A DNA stretch of 64,000 nt from Thiotrichaceae bacterium UBA4486 (GTDB lineage: Bacteria > Pseudomonadota > Gammaproteobacteria > Eutrophobiales > Eutrophobiaceae): the NCBI GenBank assembly GCA_002389045.1, contig DGNS01000002.1, forward strand, positions 132,631 to 196,630, given 5' to 3'. Within the stretch, counting starts at the first letter, position 1. Each line of letters begins with the position of its first letter. The position numbers were made by a program, and so were the translations under genes. Below are positions 24,743 to 34,464 of this stretch, piece after piece. The notes beneath the pieces were generated by a model. It did no database searches. It was not told the DNA's origin and saw only the letters and a program-made list of their open reading frames with translations.

Positions 24743-25237
24743 GCCCAAGTTGTGCGGCACAAACGAAGCCCTTTGTCGTAGGGTCGATGTCGCAGAGTCG
24801 GATCTACGTAACCTACTGAAATCCAGACCAATTCATTCAGAAAAACCATGTTATAAGTCATTAAACAGGCCATTTCAACGTTTAATGTGCCGGAGTGATT
24901 TAATATTGACCAGTTGTTTAGCAGTAAATGAATAAATTTAAATCACTCCGGCCCCTTTTTACTCACACTTTGTAGTCTGTGTTATCGATACATAATGCGA
25001 ATTGTTTAGTTGGTTGCTTCATAATCAATCTAAATAATATTTGATGTTCATGTCGTCGAATATTCCCTTTCACATTTTTCCAGGACAGTTAACAGTTAAG
25101 TATGAGGAATCTGGCTGAAATCATTTTGTTGCAGGATGCTGCCCCCACATTTACTTCCCTGTATTGGTAATCATTCATTGGTTTATAGGAGTAGCACAGG
25201 TTTTGCTCCTGCCAGAATCCGGGCGTCGCTTCGCTTT
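24695..25237. other. Gene-poor AT-rich region upstream of fliK
   Basis: About 540 bases hold no credible gene. They contain the right-hand core-like repeat, a short palindrome TTGTGCGGCACAA at 24750-24762, an imperfect hairpin at about 24776-24817 (CGTAG ... CTACG) and the 15-bp inverted repeat. The composition is foreign compared with the flagellar genes and probably belongs to the same insertion as the acetyltransferase gene. Confidence 0.5.
24889..24952. terminator. 15-bp inverted repeat with long loop, terminator-like
   Basis: GCCGGAGTGATTTAA (24889-24903) pairs perfectly with TTAAATCACTCCGGC (24938-24952) around a 34-base loop, and CCCTTTTTA follows. It could terminate plus-strand transcription leaving the fliE-J unit, or be the remnant of a mobile element end. 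Confidence 0.5.
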
Positions 25238-25252
25238 TGGCACAGCCTTTGC
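25238..25252 (+). promoter_or_regulatory. Sigma-54 promoter of fliK
   Basis: TGGCACAGCCTTTGC is a perfect TGGCAC-N5-TTGC match with GG and GC ten bases apart. It lies 40 bases before the chosen fliK ATG, so fliK keeps flagellar control although separated from fliJ. Confidence 0.82.
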
Positions 25253-25292
25253 GATAGTTTCCGGCAAGATTATTTCGGAAAGGAAAAACACA

Positions 25293-26420
25293 ATGTTTAT
25301 GCCTGCGATGCTGGAATCGTTGTTATCGGACAAGGCCCTTAATGTATCGGGGAAGGCCGGCGTGTCTGCTGAAAACATAAAAGAAAACATGGATATAGAG
25401 CAGTTTCTGGAAGAGCTGCTGGCGCAGATCCAGGCGTTAACGGGCGAGGGTGCTGAAATTCTTCTGCCGGATCAAACCGGTGAAATCTTGCCGCTTCTGG
25501 ATCTTGAGGGAAATTCCTTACCGCTTGATGAGCTTACCGGTGACCGCCTTAGGGATCTTGTCTTGCAGTCCGGGAATGATCCGGCAGCGCTGATGCAGGC
25601 GCTGGCCGTGCTGAAGCGCGAGATGAAAGATCCACCGGTGCTGCAGACGCTGGATGATCTGTCACGGATGAAAGCTTCGCATCAGCAGGCACTGGAGTTG
25701 AAGATCCAGGACCGGCTGGCCATGCAGTTACTCAAGGAATCCGGTAAAGAGACGAACACCACCAAACTGTCGGAGTTGTTTGGCGATTTCGACATGGACA
25801 GGATTATGGAGTTGAATCCGGATCGCAGGATGAATATGGATATCAATCGCCTTAACCAGATCCTGTCCGCTGCCGGGGATACGGCAAACAGCCTGAAGCA
25901 GGCGATCACGAACGCCGCGCGCGATACGGCTATGCCCGTGCAGAACCTGAATGCCATGATACAGACCGGTACACCGGCACGTTCCGATCAGGCGACGGCA
26001 GTACTGACGCTGCAACCGCAGGTGTTCAAGGCTGACTGGACCCAGGCGTTTAATTCCAGCATTGTCTTGCTGGCCAGGGATCATATGCAGTCCGCGCGGC
26101 TGAACATCAACCCGCCGGAACTGGGGCCGATCGAGGTGCGCCTGTCGGTACAGAATGATCAAACCAGCATCCAGTTCATGTCACACCATGCAGCAACGCG
26201 CGATGTCATCGAGGATGCGTTTCCGCGCTTGCGTGAAATGATGGCCAGTAACGGCATCAACCTCGGCGATGTTAATGTCTCGGAGCACTCGGCGTCAGAT
26301 CGGCAACAGGCCCAGGCCGATTTCCAGACGCGTACGTTGAACACCGATGAGCCTGTGGAAACCGCGGAGGTGGTGATGGCGCTTCGAAACACCAGCAGCC
26401 TGGTGGACCACTATATCTAA
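25293..26420 (+). CDS. fliK: Flagellar hook-length control protein FliK
   Basis: FliK measures the hook and switches export specificity from hook to filament proteins. The conserved C-terminal Flg_hook domain is clear: LNINPPELGPIEVRLSVQNDQTSIQF, then VIEDAFPRLREMMASNGINLGDVNVSE. The first 250 residues are Gln/Leu-rich and poorly conserved, as usual. I use the ATG at 25293 (375 residues) because the sigma-54 promoter at 25238 would exclude the longer frame starting at 25164. It stands alone: an acetyltransferase insertion precedes it and the phaC/aceK/icd block follows. Confidence 0.9.
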   Translation: MFMPAMLESLLSDKALNVSGKAGVSAENIKENMDIEQFLEELLAQIQALTGEGAEILLPDQTGEILPLLDLEGNSLPLDELTGDRLRDLVLQSGNDPAALMQALAVLKREMKDPPVLQTLDDLSRMKASHQQALELKIQDRLAMQLLKESGKETNTTKLSELFGDFDMDRIMELNPDRRMNMDINRLNQILSAAGDTANSLKQAITNAARDTAMPVQNLNAMIQTGTPARSDQATAVLTLQPQVFKADWTQAFNSSIVLLARDHMQSARLNINPPELGPIEVRLSVQNDQTSIQFMSHHAATRDVIEDAFPRLREMMASNGINLGDVNVSEHSASDRQQAQADFQTRTLNTDEPVETAEVVMALRNTSSLVDHYI

Positions 26421-26732
26421 CGATGGCCCGGTAGTTGGCAGGACGGCTCCACTGATCCCGCTACCCGTCTGACTCCATTCGCCCGCCAAACTACTTATAT
26501 TGTCTGTCCGGACGTCGGGTGACAGGCGCGCACCGAGACTGTATTTCGTATAAAATCCACCGTTTATCAATAGCTTGGGCAAAGGTCCCGGATAATTACA
26601 GTGAGCGGATATTGTGCAATGCACAAAAACAGGTTAAGCTGTTGATATCATTGTCCGATCTTCGCATTTGCCGATGTCTGTTATGTGTGAAGAATCGGCC
26701 AGTCACCCATTTCAGGATTACGAGAACAAATA
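26421..26732. other. Intergenic region upstream of phaC
   Basis: These 312 bases have no credible ORF. The notable feature is the TTGTGC-AAT-GCACAA palindrome described separately. No convincing sigma-70 or sigma-54 promoter was recognised. Confidence 0.5.
26612..26626. promoter_or_regulatory. Palindrome TTGTGCAATGCACAA, candidate operator upstream of phaC
   Basis: A perfect 6-bp inverted repeat with a three-base centre lies 107 bases before phaC. The TGC-N3-GCA core resembles sites described for the PHA repressor PhaR in other proteobacteria, but no phaR gene is in the window. Confidence 0.35.
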
Positions 26733-28517
26733 ATGACTATTGCAAATCTATCCAGCCTGGATCAATGGAATCCGGAAGCGTTCATGGAAATGAATGAATC
26801 GGCGCAAACGATGTTCCAGGATTATCTCAGCGAACACATGAATAATGTGAACGAGCATCTGCCGTTCCCGATGAGTCCCGAGTTATTGCAATTGTGGAAA
26901 GAATGGCTGAGCAACCCGATGCCGCTGGTTGCGGCCGCGCAAAGATTCTGGCTGGACTACTTCGCACTCTCGCAGTCGAGCGTGCAGAAAATGTACGGAC
27001 TGGAAAGCGACGACATCATCAGCCCGACCCGGGGCGACCGGCGTTTTTCCCATGAATGCTGGGATGATAATGTGGCGTTTGACTACATCAAGCAGTTCTA
27101 TCTACTGGCCTCGCGTTATATCTACAGCACGGTATCGACGGACCGGGATCTCGATTCGGATATCTCCAGGAAGCTCATGTTTTACACGCGGCAGTGGGTC
27201 GATGCCCTGTCACCGACCAACTTTGCGGCCACCAACCCGGCGGTGTTGCAGGAAACCATTAATTCGCACGGCACCAATTTATACCGCGGCATCATGGCCC
27301 TGATCGAGGACTACCAGCGCGGCAAGGGTAAACACCTGATGCCGAGGATGACGGACTACTCATCGTTCGAGGTGGGCAGAAATGTCGCTACCACGCCCGG
27401 CAAGGTGATTTTCCAGAGCGATATGTTCCAGTTGATCCAGTATGCGCCGTCTACCGAAAAAGTATTTGAAAAACCGCTGTTGATCGTGCCGCCGTGGATC
27501 AATAAATTCTACATACTCGATCTGCGTGCCGAGAACAGTTTTATCAAATGGGCGGTGGACCAGGGTCATACGGTATTCGTGATCTCCTGGGTCAATCCGG
27601 ACAAGGATTTTGCCGACAAGACGTTTGCCGATTACATGACCGAAGGCGTGATGAAAGCCGTTGAAGTCATCAAGGAAGAAACCGGCAGTGAGGCTGTCAA
27701 TGCGATCGGCTACTGCATCGGCGGGACCTTACTGGCTTCAACCAGTGCATGGTATGCCAAAAAGCACGGCAACCCGTTTGCAAGCATCACATATTTCACC
27801 ACGCTCATTGATTTTGAAGAGTCCGGTGATCTCGGAGTCTTCGTTGACGAAAAACAACTGAAACTGCTTGAAGTGCAGATGAAACGTGACGGCTATCTCG
27901 AAGGCAGCACCATGGCCATGGTTTTCAACCTGCTGCGCGCCAACGATTTGATCTGGCCCTTTATTATCAATAACTATCTGCTCGGCAAGGGACCGGAAGC
28001 GTTTGATTTGCTGTACTGGAATTCGGATTCCACGCGTCTGCCAGCGGCCAATCATATTTTTTATCTGCGCAACTTTTATATCAAAAATCTTTTGTGCAAG
28101 CCGGATGCCCTGAAACTGGCCGGTGTGAAGCTGGATATCGGCAAAATCAAAACGCCGTCCTATTTTGTTTCGACGCGTGAAGATCACATTACGCCCTGGA
28201 AATCATGCTACGCCGGTGCGCGTTTGTTCAAGGGACCGGTTCGATTTGTACTCGGTGGCTCCGGCCACATTGCCGGCGTCATCAATCCACCGGTGAAAAA
28301 CAAGTACTGCTTCTGGACCAACGATACACTGGCGGATGATGCAGAAGGCTGGCTCGCCAGGGCCACGGAACATCCCGGTTCATGGTGGCCGGACTGGCAG
28401 AAGTGGGTTGCAAAGTACGCCGGCAAGAAAGTGCCGGCACGCGAGGCGGGCGCCAGTCTGGGTGTGATCGAGGATGCGCCGGGTTCTTATGTGAAAAAGC
28501 GGATTGTGCCGGATTGA
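26733..28517 (+). CDS. phaC: Class I poly(3-hydroxyalkanoate) synthase PhaC
   Basis: PhaC polymerises hydroxyacyl-CoA into storage polyester on granules. The lipase-like box GYCIGGTLL contains the catalytic Cys328. Asp484 in REDHITPW and His512 in GSGHIAGV complete the triad. PPWINKFYILDL and FVISWVNPD are also family signatures. The length of 594 residues fits a class I single-subunit synthase, so no PhaE is needed. It is an unrelated insertion into the flagellar cluster, transcribed with it, and ends convergently against aceK. phaA, phaB and phasin genes are not in the window. Confidence 0.95.
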   Translation: MTIANLSSLDQWNPEAFMEMNESAQTMFQDYLSEHMNNVNEHLPFPMSPELLQLWKEWLSNPMPLVAAAQRFWLDYFALSQSSVQKMYGLESDDIISPTRGDRRFSHECWDDNVAFDYIKQFYLLASRYIYSTVSTDRDLDSDISRKLMFYTRQWVDALSPTNFAATNPAVLQETINSHGTNLYRGIMALIEDYQRGKGKHLMPRMTDYSSFEVGRNVATTPGKVIFQSDMFQLIQYAPSTEKVFEKPLLIVPPWINKFYILDLRAENSFIKWAVDQGHTVFVISWVNPDKDFADKTFADYMTEGVMKAVEVIKEETGSEAVNAIGYCIGGTLLASTSAWYAKKHGNPFASITYFTTLIDFEESGDLGVFVDEKQLKLLEVQMKRDGYLEGSTMAMVFNLLRANDLIWPFIINNYLLGKGPEAFDLLYWNSDSTRLPAANHIFYLRNFYIKNLLCKPDALKLAGVKLDIGKIKTPSYFVSTREDHITPWKSCYAGARLFKGPVRFVLGGSGHIAGVINPPVKNKYCFWTNDTLADDAEGWLARATEHPGSWWPDWQKWVAKYAGKKVPAREAGASLGVIEDAPGSYVKKRIVPD

Positions 28518-28519
28518 TA

Positions 28520-28543
28520 GTCAGTGAATGGTGAGTGGTGATT
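28520..28543. repeat. Dispersed 24-bp repeat, copy 1
   Basis: These 24 bases match 55786-55809 at 21 positions (shared start GTCAGTGAAT). The copy begins three bases after the phaC stop and contains CAGTGAA, the complement of the heptamer repeat next to it, so the two could pair. Confidence 0.6.
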
Positions 28544-28556
28544 GGTGCTACACTCT

Positions 28557-28626
28557 CACTGTTCACTGTTCACTGTTCACTGTTCACTGTTCACTGTTCA
28601 CTGTTCACTGTTCACCGTCCACTGTC
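28557..28626. repeat. Heptamer tandem repeat (CACTGTT), eight perfect plus two degenerate copies
   Basis: CACTGTT is repeated eight times without error from 28557 to 28612, followed by CACCGTC and CACTGTC. It lies in the convergent gap between phaC and aceK and does not enter either coding sequence. The copy number is likely unstable by slippage. Confidence 0.95.
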
Positions 28627-28629
28627 CCT

Positions 28630-30399
28630 TCATTCATCCGTATTCTCATTTTTCTCTTCATCGCTCAGCATGCTCGTGGTCAGCACCGGACTCAGGTAGG
28701 GGATGACCAGTGAAATATCACCACTCTTGTGTTTTTCCTTGATGCCGCGCCAGTACTCTGCAGTGAGTAATTCCGGATAGGTCGCCAGAAACAGATCGCG
28801 CAGTTCATTATCCATGGACAGGAACTTGATGAATTCCTCGGGAAAGATGTCGTTCTTGCCTACGTAGTACCAGGTGTCGGCACGCATCTCGTCCATCATG
28901 TCATACGCTTCCGGGACATCACGAAAGTTGCATTCCGTAATCAACGACACTTCATCATAGTCATAAAAGATCACCCGGTTGAGGTTGGTCACACCAAAAT
29001 TCTTCAATAGCAGATCACCAGGGAAAATATTGGTGTTGGCCAGATCCTTGAGCGCCTGGCCGTAATCGAGAATGGCCAGTTTGGCATCCGAGCGCGGTAC
29101 TTCTTTTATAAACAGGTTCAGCGGACGCACCCGGCGTTCCACATAGACGTGATGAAATTCCAGGTATTGCCCCTGTTTACTCACCGCCATGGAGGCTTCG
29201 GTAAGCAGTTCATCGAGTAATTCATCGGAAAAACGATCAATAGGAAACTGTAACTTCATGAATTCCTGGGTATCGATCAGGCGACCGGCGCGATCGTGCT
29301 TGGAAACCAGCTTGTACTTGGCAACAACTTCTTCATGTGTGACGTTTTTCGGATAGCCGAACGTATCCCGCATGACCTTGAAAACCAGGTTGTAGGAGGG
29401 CAGGGTGAAGACGATCATGACCAGGCCCTTGTCACCGGCAGCGTGCACGAATTTATCGCTGGTTTTTGCCAGGTGACGGGAAAAATAGCTGTAGCGTTCA
29501 GTCTTGCCCTGGCGCAAACGGCCGAGCACGGTATACAACTCATCGAGCGGTTTTTTCGGCAGAATGGAATGCAGGAAATACACGGCACCGATAACCGACT
29601 TGGGATCGGCAAAATAGTATGAGCGCGTATAGCCGAAAACGATACTCACCTCCTGTTCCCTCAACAGTACCGCGTCGATCTGGATGCCGTCATCCTCGTT
29701 CTTGAATGCAATGACAATGGGGTAAATGCCGTTGGAAAAAATCATGCGCCCGACCAGGTAGGCGCGCGCTGACTGGTAGAAATAGGTATCAATGAACTCG
29801 AAACGCAGGCATTTATTCTCGCGCTCCAGGTGCTTTTTCAGATAGCTGATGATTTCCGATTCGACCAGCGCGGCATCCGCGGCCATGTCCTTGTAATCAA
29901 CCCGGAAAGCAAATTCGATCAGCACGGTTTCAAAGGTCTTGCGAAAGGAACCCCAGTACGGGTAGCGTTTCAAGCTGAGGGATATGGTTTTTTCCTCTTC
30001 CTCAATGGTGCCGGTGGAAATGAACTGCAGGCGTTCGTCGATACCGACCGTATCGAACAGGCGCCGGGTAACGGAGTTGAAGAACGTCTTGATGAAACCG
30101 GCATCGGGCACCAGTTCCAGGCGATCGCCGAAGTAGTGTTTGATCTCTTCCCAGAGTTCATGGTCAAGAACATGGTCACCCATGTACCGCCTGAGCGTGA
30201 GCACAATACGTCGGACTGATTTTTCGTAGAGCTCGACACGCTCCACGATGTCATCCTGATGTCCCTTCCAGTCACGCTTTTCAAAACGCACCCGTGCCCG
30301 GCGGGTGATGCGGTGAAAATTATAATTGTAGGTTATAAAACCGTCATAAATGGTCTGAGAGACGCCGGTAACAAGCTCGTATCTCTCTTGTGGATCCAT
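28630..30399 (-). CDS. aceK: Isocitrate dehydrogenase kinase/phosphatase AceK
   Basis: AceK phosphorylates and dephosphorylates isocitrate dehydrogenase to divert carbon into the glyoxylate bypass. The 589-residue protein is full length. It shows the N-terminal regulatory part (YNFHRITRRARVRFEKRDW), the ATP-binding KVMRDTFGYPKNVTHEEV segment, and kinase elements LLKNFGVTNLNRVIFYDYDEV followed by CNFRDVPEA. It is encoded ten bases downstream of icd, its own substrate gene, and not with aceBA. Apart from icd, glyoxylate-cycle genes are not in the window. Confidence 0.95.
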   Translation of the reverse strand: MDPQERYELVTGVSQTIYDGFITYNYNFHRITRRARVRFEKRDWKGHQDDIVERVELYEKSVRRIVLTLRRYMGDHVLDHELWEEIKHYFGDRLELVPDAGFIKTFFNSVTRRLFDTVGIDERLQFISTGTIEEEEKTISLSLKRYPYWGSFRKTFETVLIEFAFRVDYKDMAADAALVESEIISYLKKHLERENKCLRFEFIDTYFYQSARAYLVGRMIFSNGIYPIVIAFKNEDDGIQIDAVLLREQEVSIVFGYTRSYYFADPKSVIGAVYFLHSILPKKPLDELYTVLGRLRQGKTERYSYFSRHLAKTSDKFVHAAGDKGLVMIVFTLPSYNLVFKVMRDTFGYPKNVTHEEVVAKYKLVSKHDRAGRLIDTQEFMKLQFPIDRFSDELLDELLTEASMAVSKQGQYLEFHHVYVERRVRPLNLFIKEVPRSDAKLAILDYGQALKDLANTNIFPGDLLLKNFGVTNLNRVIFYDYDEVSLITECNFRDVPEAYDMMDEMRADTWYYVGKNDIFPEEFIKFLSMDNELRDLFLATYPELLTAEYWRGIKEKHKSGDISLVIPYLSPVLTTSMLSDEEKNENTDE

Positions 30400-30409
30400 A
30401 CCCTCGTAC

Positions 30410-31705
<1,296 letters not shown>

Positions 31706-31940
31706 TTTGTGCTTCTCCGTTTGTGTTCTGGTTATTACTGGTTGAATGATGACATTGCCACTAAGCCGGTCAGAGGTCAATCACTGCCCCCGGCGGTGTT
31801 GATCCGGATCATCAGGCGCCGGAAACACACTTCGCGCGAGGCGGTTGCCGCTGCGTATTACCCGATCATTCTCATGGCACCGGAGTGTTGACGGTTGCCG
31901 GCCGAATCCGTCGTATCCATGTCTCATATAAGTCAAATAC
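31706..31940. other. Divergent icd-fliL intergenic region
   Basis: No gene is supported here. The promoter of icd should lie in this stretch, but I could not identify it with confidence. The fliL-side promoters are listed separately. Confidence 0.4.
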
Positions 31941-31968
31941 TTGACACGGGTCCCGTCACCGATATGTA
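31941..31968 (+). promoter_or_regulatory. Possible sigma-70 promoter upstream of fliL
   Basis: A perfect TTGACA is followed after 16 bases by TATGTA. The spacer contains the 11-base palindrome ACGGGTCCCGT (31946-31956 region), which might bind a regulator. It overlaps the approach to the sigma-54 site. Confidence 0.3.
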
Positions 31969-31997
31969 ACTCACTAATATCCATTATAAAAATTCAA

Positions 31998-32012
31998 TGG
32001 CATAACGATTGC
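31998..32012 (+). promoter_or_regulatory. Sigma-54 promoter of the fliL operon
   Basis: TGGCATAACGATTGC has GG and GC ten bases apart and one core deviation from TGGCAC-N5-TTGC. It lies 33 bases before the fliL ATG and would drive fliLMNOPQR-flhB. Confidence 0.75.
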
Positions 32013-32044
32013 TAACTCTAATGCAGATTTATGGAGACGCGACA

Positions 32045-32575
32045 ATGGCTGAAGAAATTCCGGACGAAGAAAACGAAGAAATTGAGCCGCAGGAAGGCAG
32101 TAAAAAAGGCAGGAAGCTGTTGCTGGTTATCGTGGTCCTGGTGTTACTGCTGGTTGCTGCAGGTGGCGCGGCGTATGTCATGTTGGGAACAGATAAACAG
32201 GCGGCAGCTACCGGGGAGAGCGGAACTGACGAAGACGGAGAACCGGCCCGTAAAAACGCCTTCTATTTTTCACTGGACCCGGCATTTGTTGTCAACTTTC
32301 AGGGCAAAAGCCGGGCCCGCTACCTGCAGGTCAACATCGACGGCATGACCCGCCAGGAGGGCGTCAAGCTGGACGTTACCAAACATCTTCCACAAATACG
32401 CAATAACGTGGTCTTGCTCCTCAGCAGTCAGGATTACGAATCACTGATCAAACCCGAAGGCAAGGACAGTCTGCGTAAAAGCCTCCTCAAGGAGATCAAC
32501 AAGATCCTCGAGGAGGAGACCGGAAACGAGGATGCGGTTGAAAACATCTATTTTACCAACTTTGTCATGCAATAA
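32045..32575 (+). CDS. fliL: Flagellar basal body-associated protein FliL
   Basis: FliL sits around the stator and supports torque. An acidic cytoplasmic N-terminus is followed by one transmembrane segment (LLLVIVVLVLLLVAAGGAAY, about 30-50). The periplasmic stomatin-like domain follows (FVVNFQGKSRARYLQVNI, LLSSQDYESLIKPEGKDSLR). I use the ATG at 32045, with GGAG upstream, because a start at 32009 would overlap the predicted sigma-54 -12 element. Length is 176 residues. It begins the fliL operon. Confidence 0.93.
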   Translation: MAEEIPDEENEEIEPQEGSKKGRKLLLVIVVLVLLLVAAGGAAYVMLGTDKQAAATGESGTDEDGEPARKNAFYFSLDPAFVVNFQGKSRARYLQVNIDGMTRQEGVKLDVTKHLPQIRNNVVLLLSSQDYESLIKPEGKDSLRKSLLKEINKILEEETGNEDAVENIYFTNFVMQ

Positions 32576-32584
32576 AACGCAATC

Positions 32585-33607
32585 ATGTCTACAGACATAC
32601 TTTCACAAGATGAAATAGACGCCCTGTTAACGGGTGTCGACAGCGGTGATGTAGAAACTGAAAACGATTTGCCGGTCGACCCGACCGCGGTCAAGAGTTA
32701 TGACTTCAACAGCCAGGACCGTATCGTCCGTGGCCGCATGCCGACGCTGGAGATGATCAATGAACGCTTTACCCGGAATTTCAGGATCAGCCTGTTCAAT
32801 TTTCTGAGGCGCTCGCCCACCATTTCGGTGGATGGTGTACAGATGACCAAGTTTGGTGAATACATACACAGCCTGTTCATGCCATCGAACCTGAACCTGG
32901 TCAAGGTCAGACCACTGAAAGGTACGGCGCTGTTCGTGATGAACCCGAAACTGGTGTACTCACTGGTGGATAATTTTTTCGGTGGCGATGGCCGTTTTCA
33001 CACCAAGATCGAGGGACGCGATTTTACCCAGACGGAAATGCAGGTCATTAACAATGTCCTGGAAATGCTCTTTGTCGATCTGAAGAAGGCCTGGCAACCG
33101 GTACTGGATATCAGCTTTGAACACACGGGTTCCGAGGTTAATCCGCATTTCGCCAATATTGTCAGTCCCACCGAGGTTGTAGTGGTTTCGTCCATACATA
33201 TCGAACTGGATAACGGTGGTGGTGACATGCATCTGACCATGCCGTATTCGATGATCGAACCGATTCGCGATTTGCTGGATGCCGGCGTGCAAAGTGATGT
33301 GTCCGATTACGACGAACGCTGGATCCGCTCCCTGCAGGAAGAGGTCAAGAATGCCCCGGTGGAACTCAGTTGCAAGCTGACCAATATCGAGGTCACGCTT
33401 GGTGATCTGAAAAAAATGAATGTCGGAGATGTGATCCCTATTGAAATGCCGAAACAGGTGATTGCCAGTGTCGGAGATATACCGGTGCTACGTGCGCACT
33501 ACGGCATGTCGAGAGGCAACCATGCTCTCAAGGTGACGGAAATGATTCGCCACAACCAGATGGTAAACCCACTCAGTTTAACCCAGGAAGAAAGCCATGA
33601 CCGATGA
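32585..33607 (+). CDS. fliM: Flagellar motor switch protein FliM
   Basis: FliM is the C-ring component that binds phosphorylated CheY. The N-terminal CheY-binding peptide reads LSQDEIDALLTG (about 6-17), followed by a linker and the CheC-like middle domain (RMPTLEMINERFTRNFRISL, LVYSLVDNFFGGDGR). The C-terminal FliN-like domain contains ELSCKLTNIEVTLGDLKKMNVGDVIP. Length is 340 residues. It overlaps fliN by 11 bases. Confidence 0.97.
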   Translation: MSTDILSQDEIDALLTGVDSGDVETENDLPVDPTAVKSYDFNSQDRIVRGRMPTLEMINERFTRNFRISLFNFLRRSPTISVDGVQMTKFGEYIHSLFMPSNLNLVKVRPLKGTALFVMNPKLVYSLVDNFFGGDGRFHTKIEGRDFTQTEMQVINNVLEMLFVDLKKAWQPVLDISFEHTGSEVNPHFANIVSPTEVVVVSSIHIELDNGGGDMHLTMPYSMIEPIRDLLDAGVQSDVSDYDERWIRSLQEEVKNAPVELSCKLTNIEVTLGDLKKMNVGDVIPIEMPKQVIASVGDIPVLRAHYGMSRGNHALKVTEMIRHNQMVNPLSLTQEESHDR

Positions 33608-34022
33608 AGTAGAAACCCAACAACCCGATGATGACTGGGCAGCAGCATTGCAGGAGCAGGCTGAGACGGAAGCTGCTGATGATACAGATAATACGAAAAA
33701 CCAGGTGCAACAGGCTGCGATGGAGAACCTGGTGGACGATGCCGGGTCGAACGGCGACTCCAGAGTTGAACTGGATGCCATACTCGATATTCCGGTGTCT
33801 CTGTCCGTTCGCATCGGCAAGACGCGCTTGAATATCCGCAATCTATTGCAACTGAATCAGGGCTCCGTGGTGGAGCTTGACCGGCTCGCCGGTGAACCGC
33901 TGGATGTGCTCGTAAACGATACCCTTGTCGCGCATGGCGAGGTCGTCGTGGTCAATGAAAAATACGGTATACGCCTGACCGATATTGTCAGCGCCCATGA
34001 GCGTGTCAAGCAATTGCAATAA
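33597..34022 (+). CDS. fliN: Flagellar motor switch protein FliN
   Basis: FliN completes the C ring and docks FliH. The first 55 residues are an acidic Gln/Asp-rich extension. The conserved domain (LDIPVSLSVRIGKTRLNIRNLLQLNQGSVVELDRLAGEPLDV, with key parts IRNLLQLNQGSVVELD and LVNDTLVAHGEVVVVNEKYGIRL) covers the rest. The ATG lies within the fliM 3' end. Length is 141 residues, as in other polar flagella. Confidence 0.96.
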   Translation: MTDEVETQQPDDDWAAALQEQAETEAADDTDNTKNQVQQAAMENLVDDAGSNGDSRVELDAILDIPVSLSVRIGKTRLNIRNLLQLNQGSVVELDRLAGEPLDVLVNDTLVAHGEVVVVNEKYGIRLTDIVSAHERVKQLQ

Positions 34023-34041
34023 CAGCGGGATCCTCACCAGT

Positions 34042-34464
34042 ATGAAGTTCAGCGTCTGCGGTTTTTTGTGTCTGTGGTTGTCAACACCGCTGTTCGCGGC
34101 CGAATCCGCACAGACACTTTCCCAGCCTGTCTTTACGTCCGGATTCCTGCAGATGATCAGCGGCCTGGTGCTGGTGATTGCCGCTATATTTACCCTCACC
34201 TGGGTGATCAGGCGTGTGCCCGGTATGCAAGCCACCGGTCATGGCACCATCCGTATTGTCGATGCCCTGCACGTGGGATCCCGTGACAAGATCCTGCTGG
34301 TGCAGGTAGGTGATCAGCAAATGCTCGTGGGTGTGACCGCGCAGGCTATCAATACCCTGCATGTGCTGCAGGAGCCTGTGATCAGGGAACACAATCAGTC
34401 GGAGATGGCCAATCGCCTGGTCAAGCTGTTTTCCTCACGCACGTCCGGCAAGGTCAATCCATGA
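34042..34464 (+). CDS. fliO: Flagellar export membrane protein FliO
   Basis: FliO helps assemble FliP in the export gate. It has an N-terminal hydrophobic signal-like stretch (FSVCGFLCLWLSTPLFAA) and a transmembrane helix near 37-58 (MISGLVLVIAAIFTLTWVI). The cytoplasmic domain contains RIVDALHVGSRDKILLVQVGDQQMLVGVT. I take the ATG at 34042 (140 residues); upstream in-frame codons overlap fliN and are not FliO-like. It ends in an ATGA overlap with fliP. Confidence 0.9.
   Translation: MKFSVCGFLCLWLSTPLFAAESAQTLSQPVFTSGFLQMISGLVLVIAAIFTLTWVIRRVPGMQATGHGTIRIVDALHVGSRDKILLVQVGDQQMLVGVTAQAINTLHVLQEPVIREHNQSEMANRLVKLFSSRTSGKVNP

Noticed and set aside
28557..28626. CRISPR array
   Set aside because: The repeat unit is seven bases with no spacers and no cas genes nearby; it is a simple tandem repeat.
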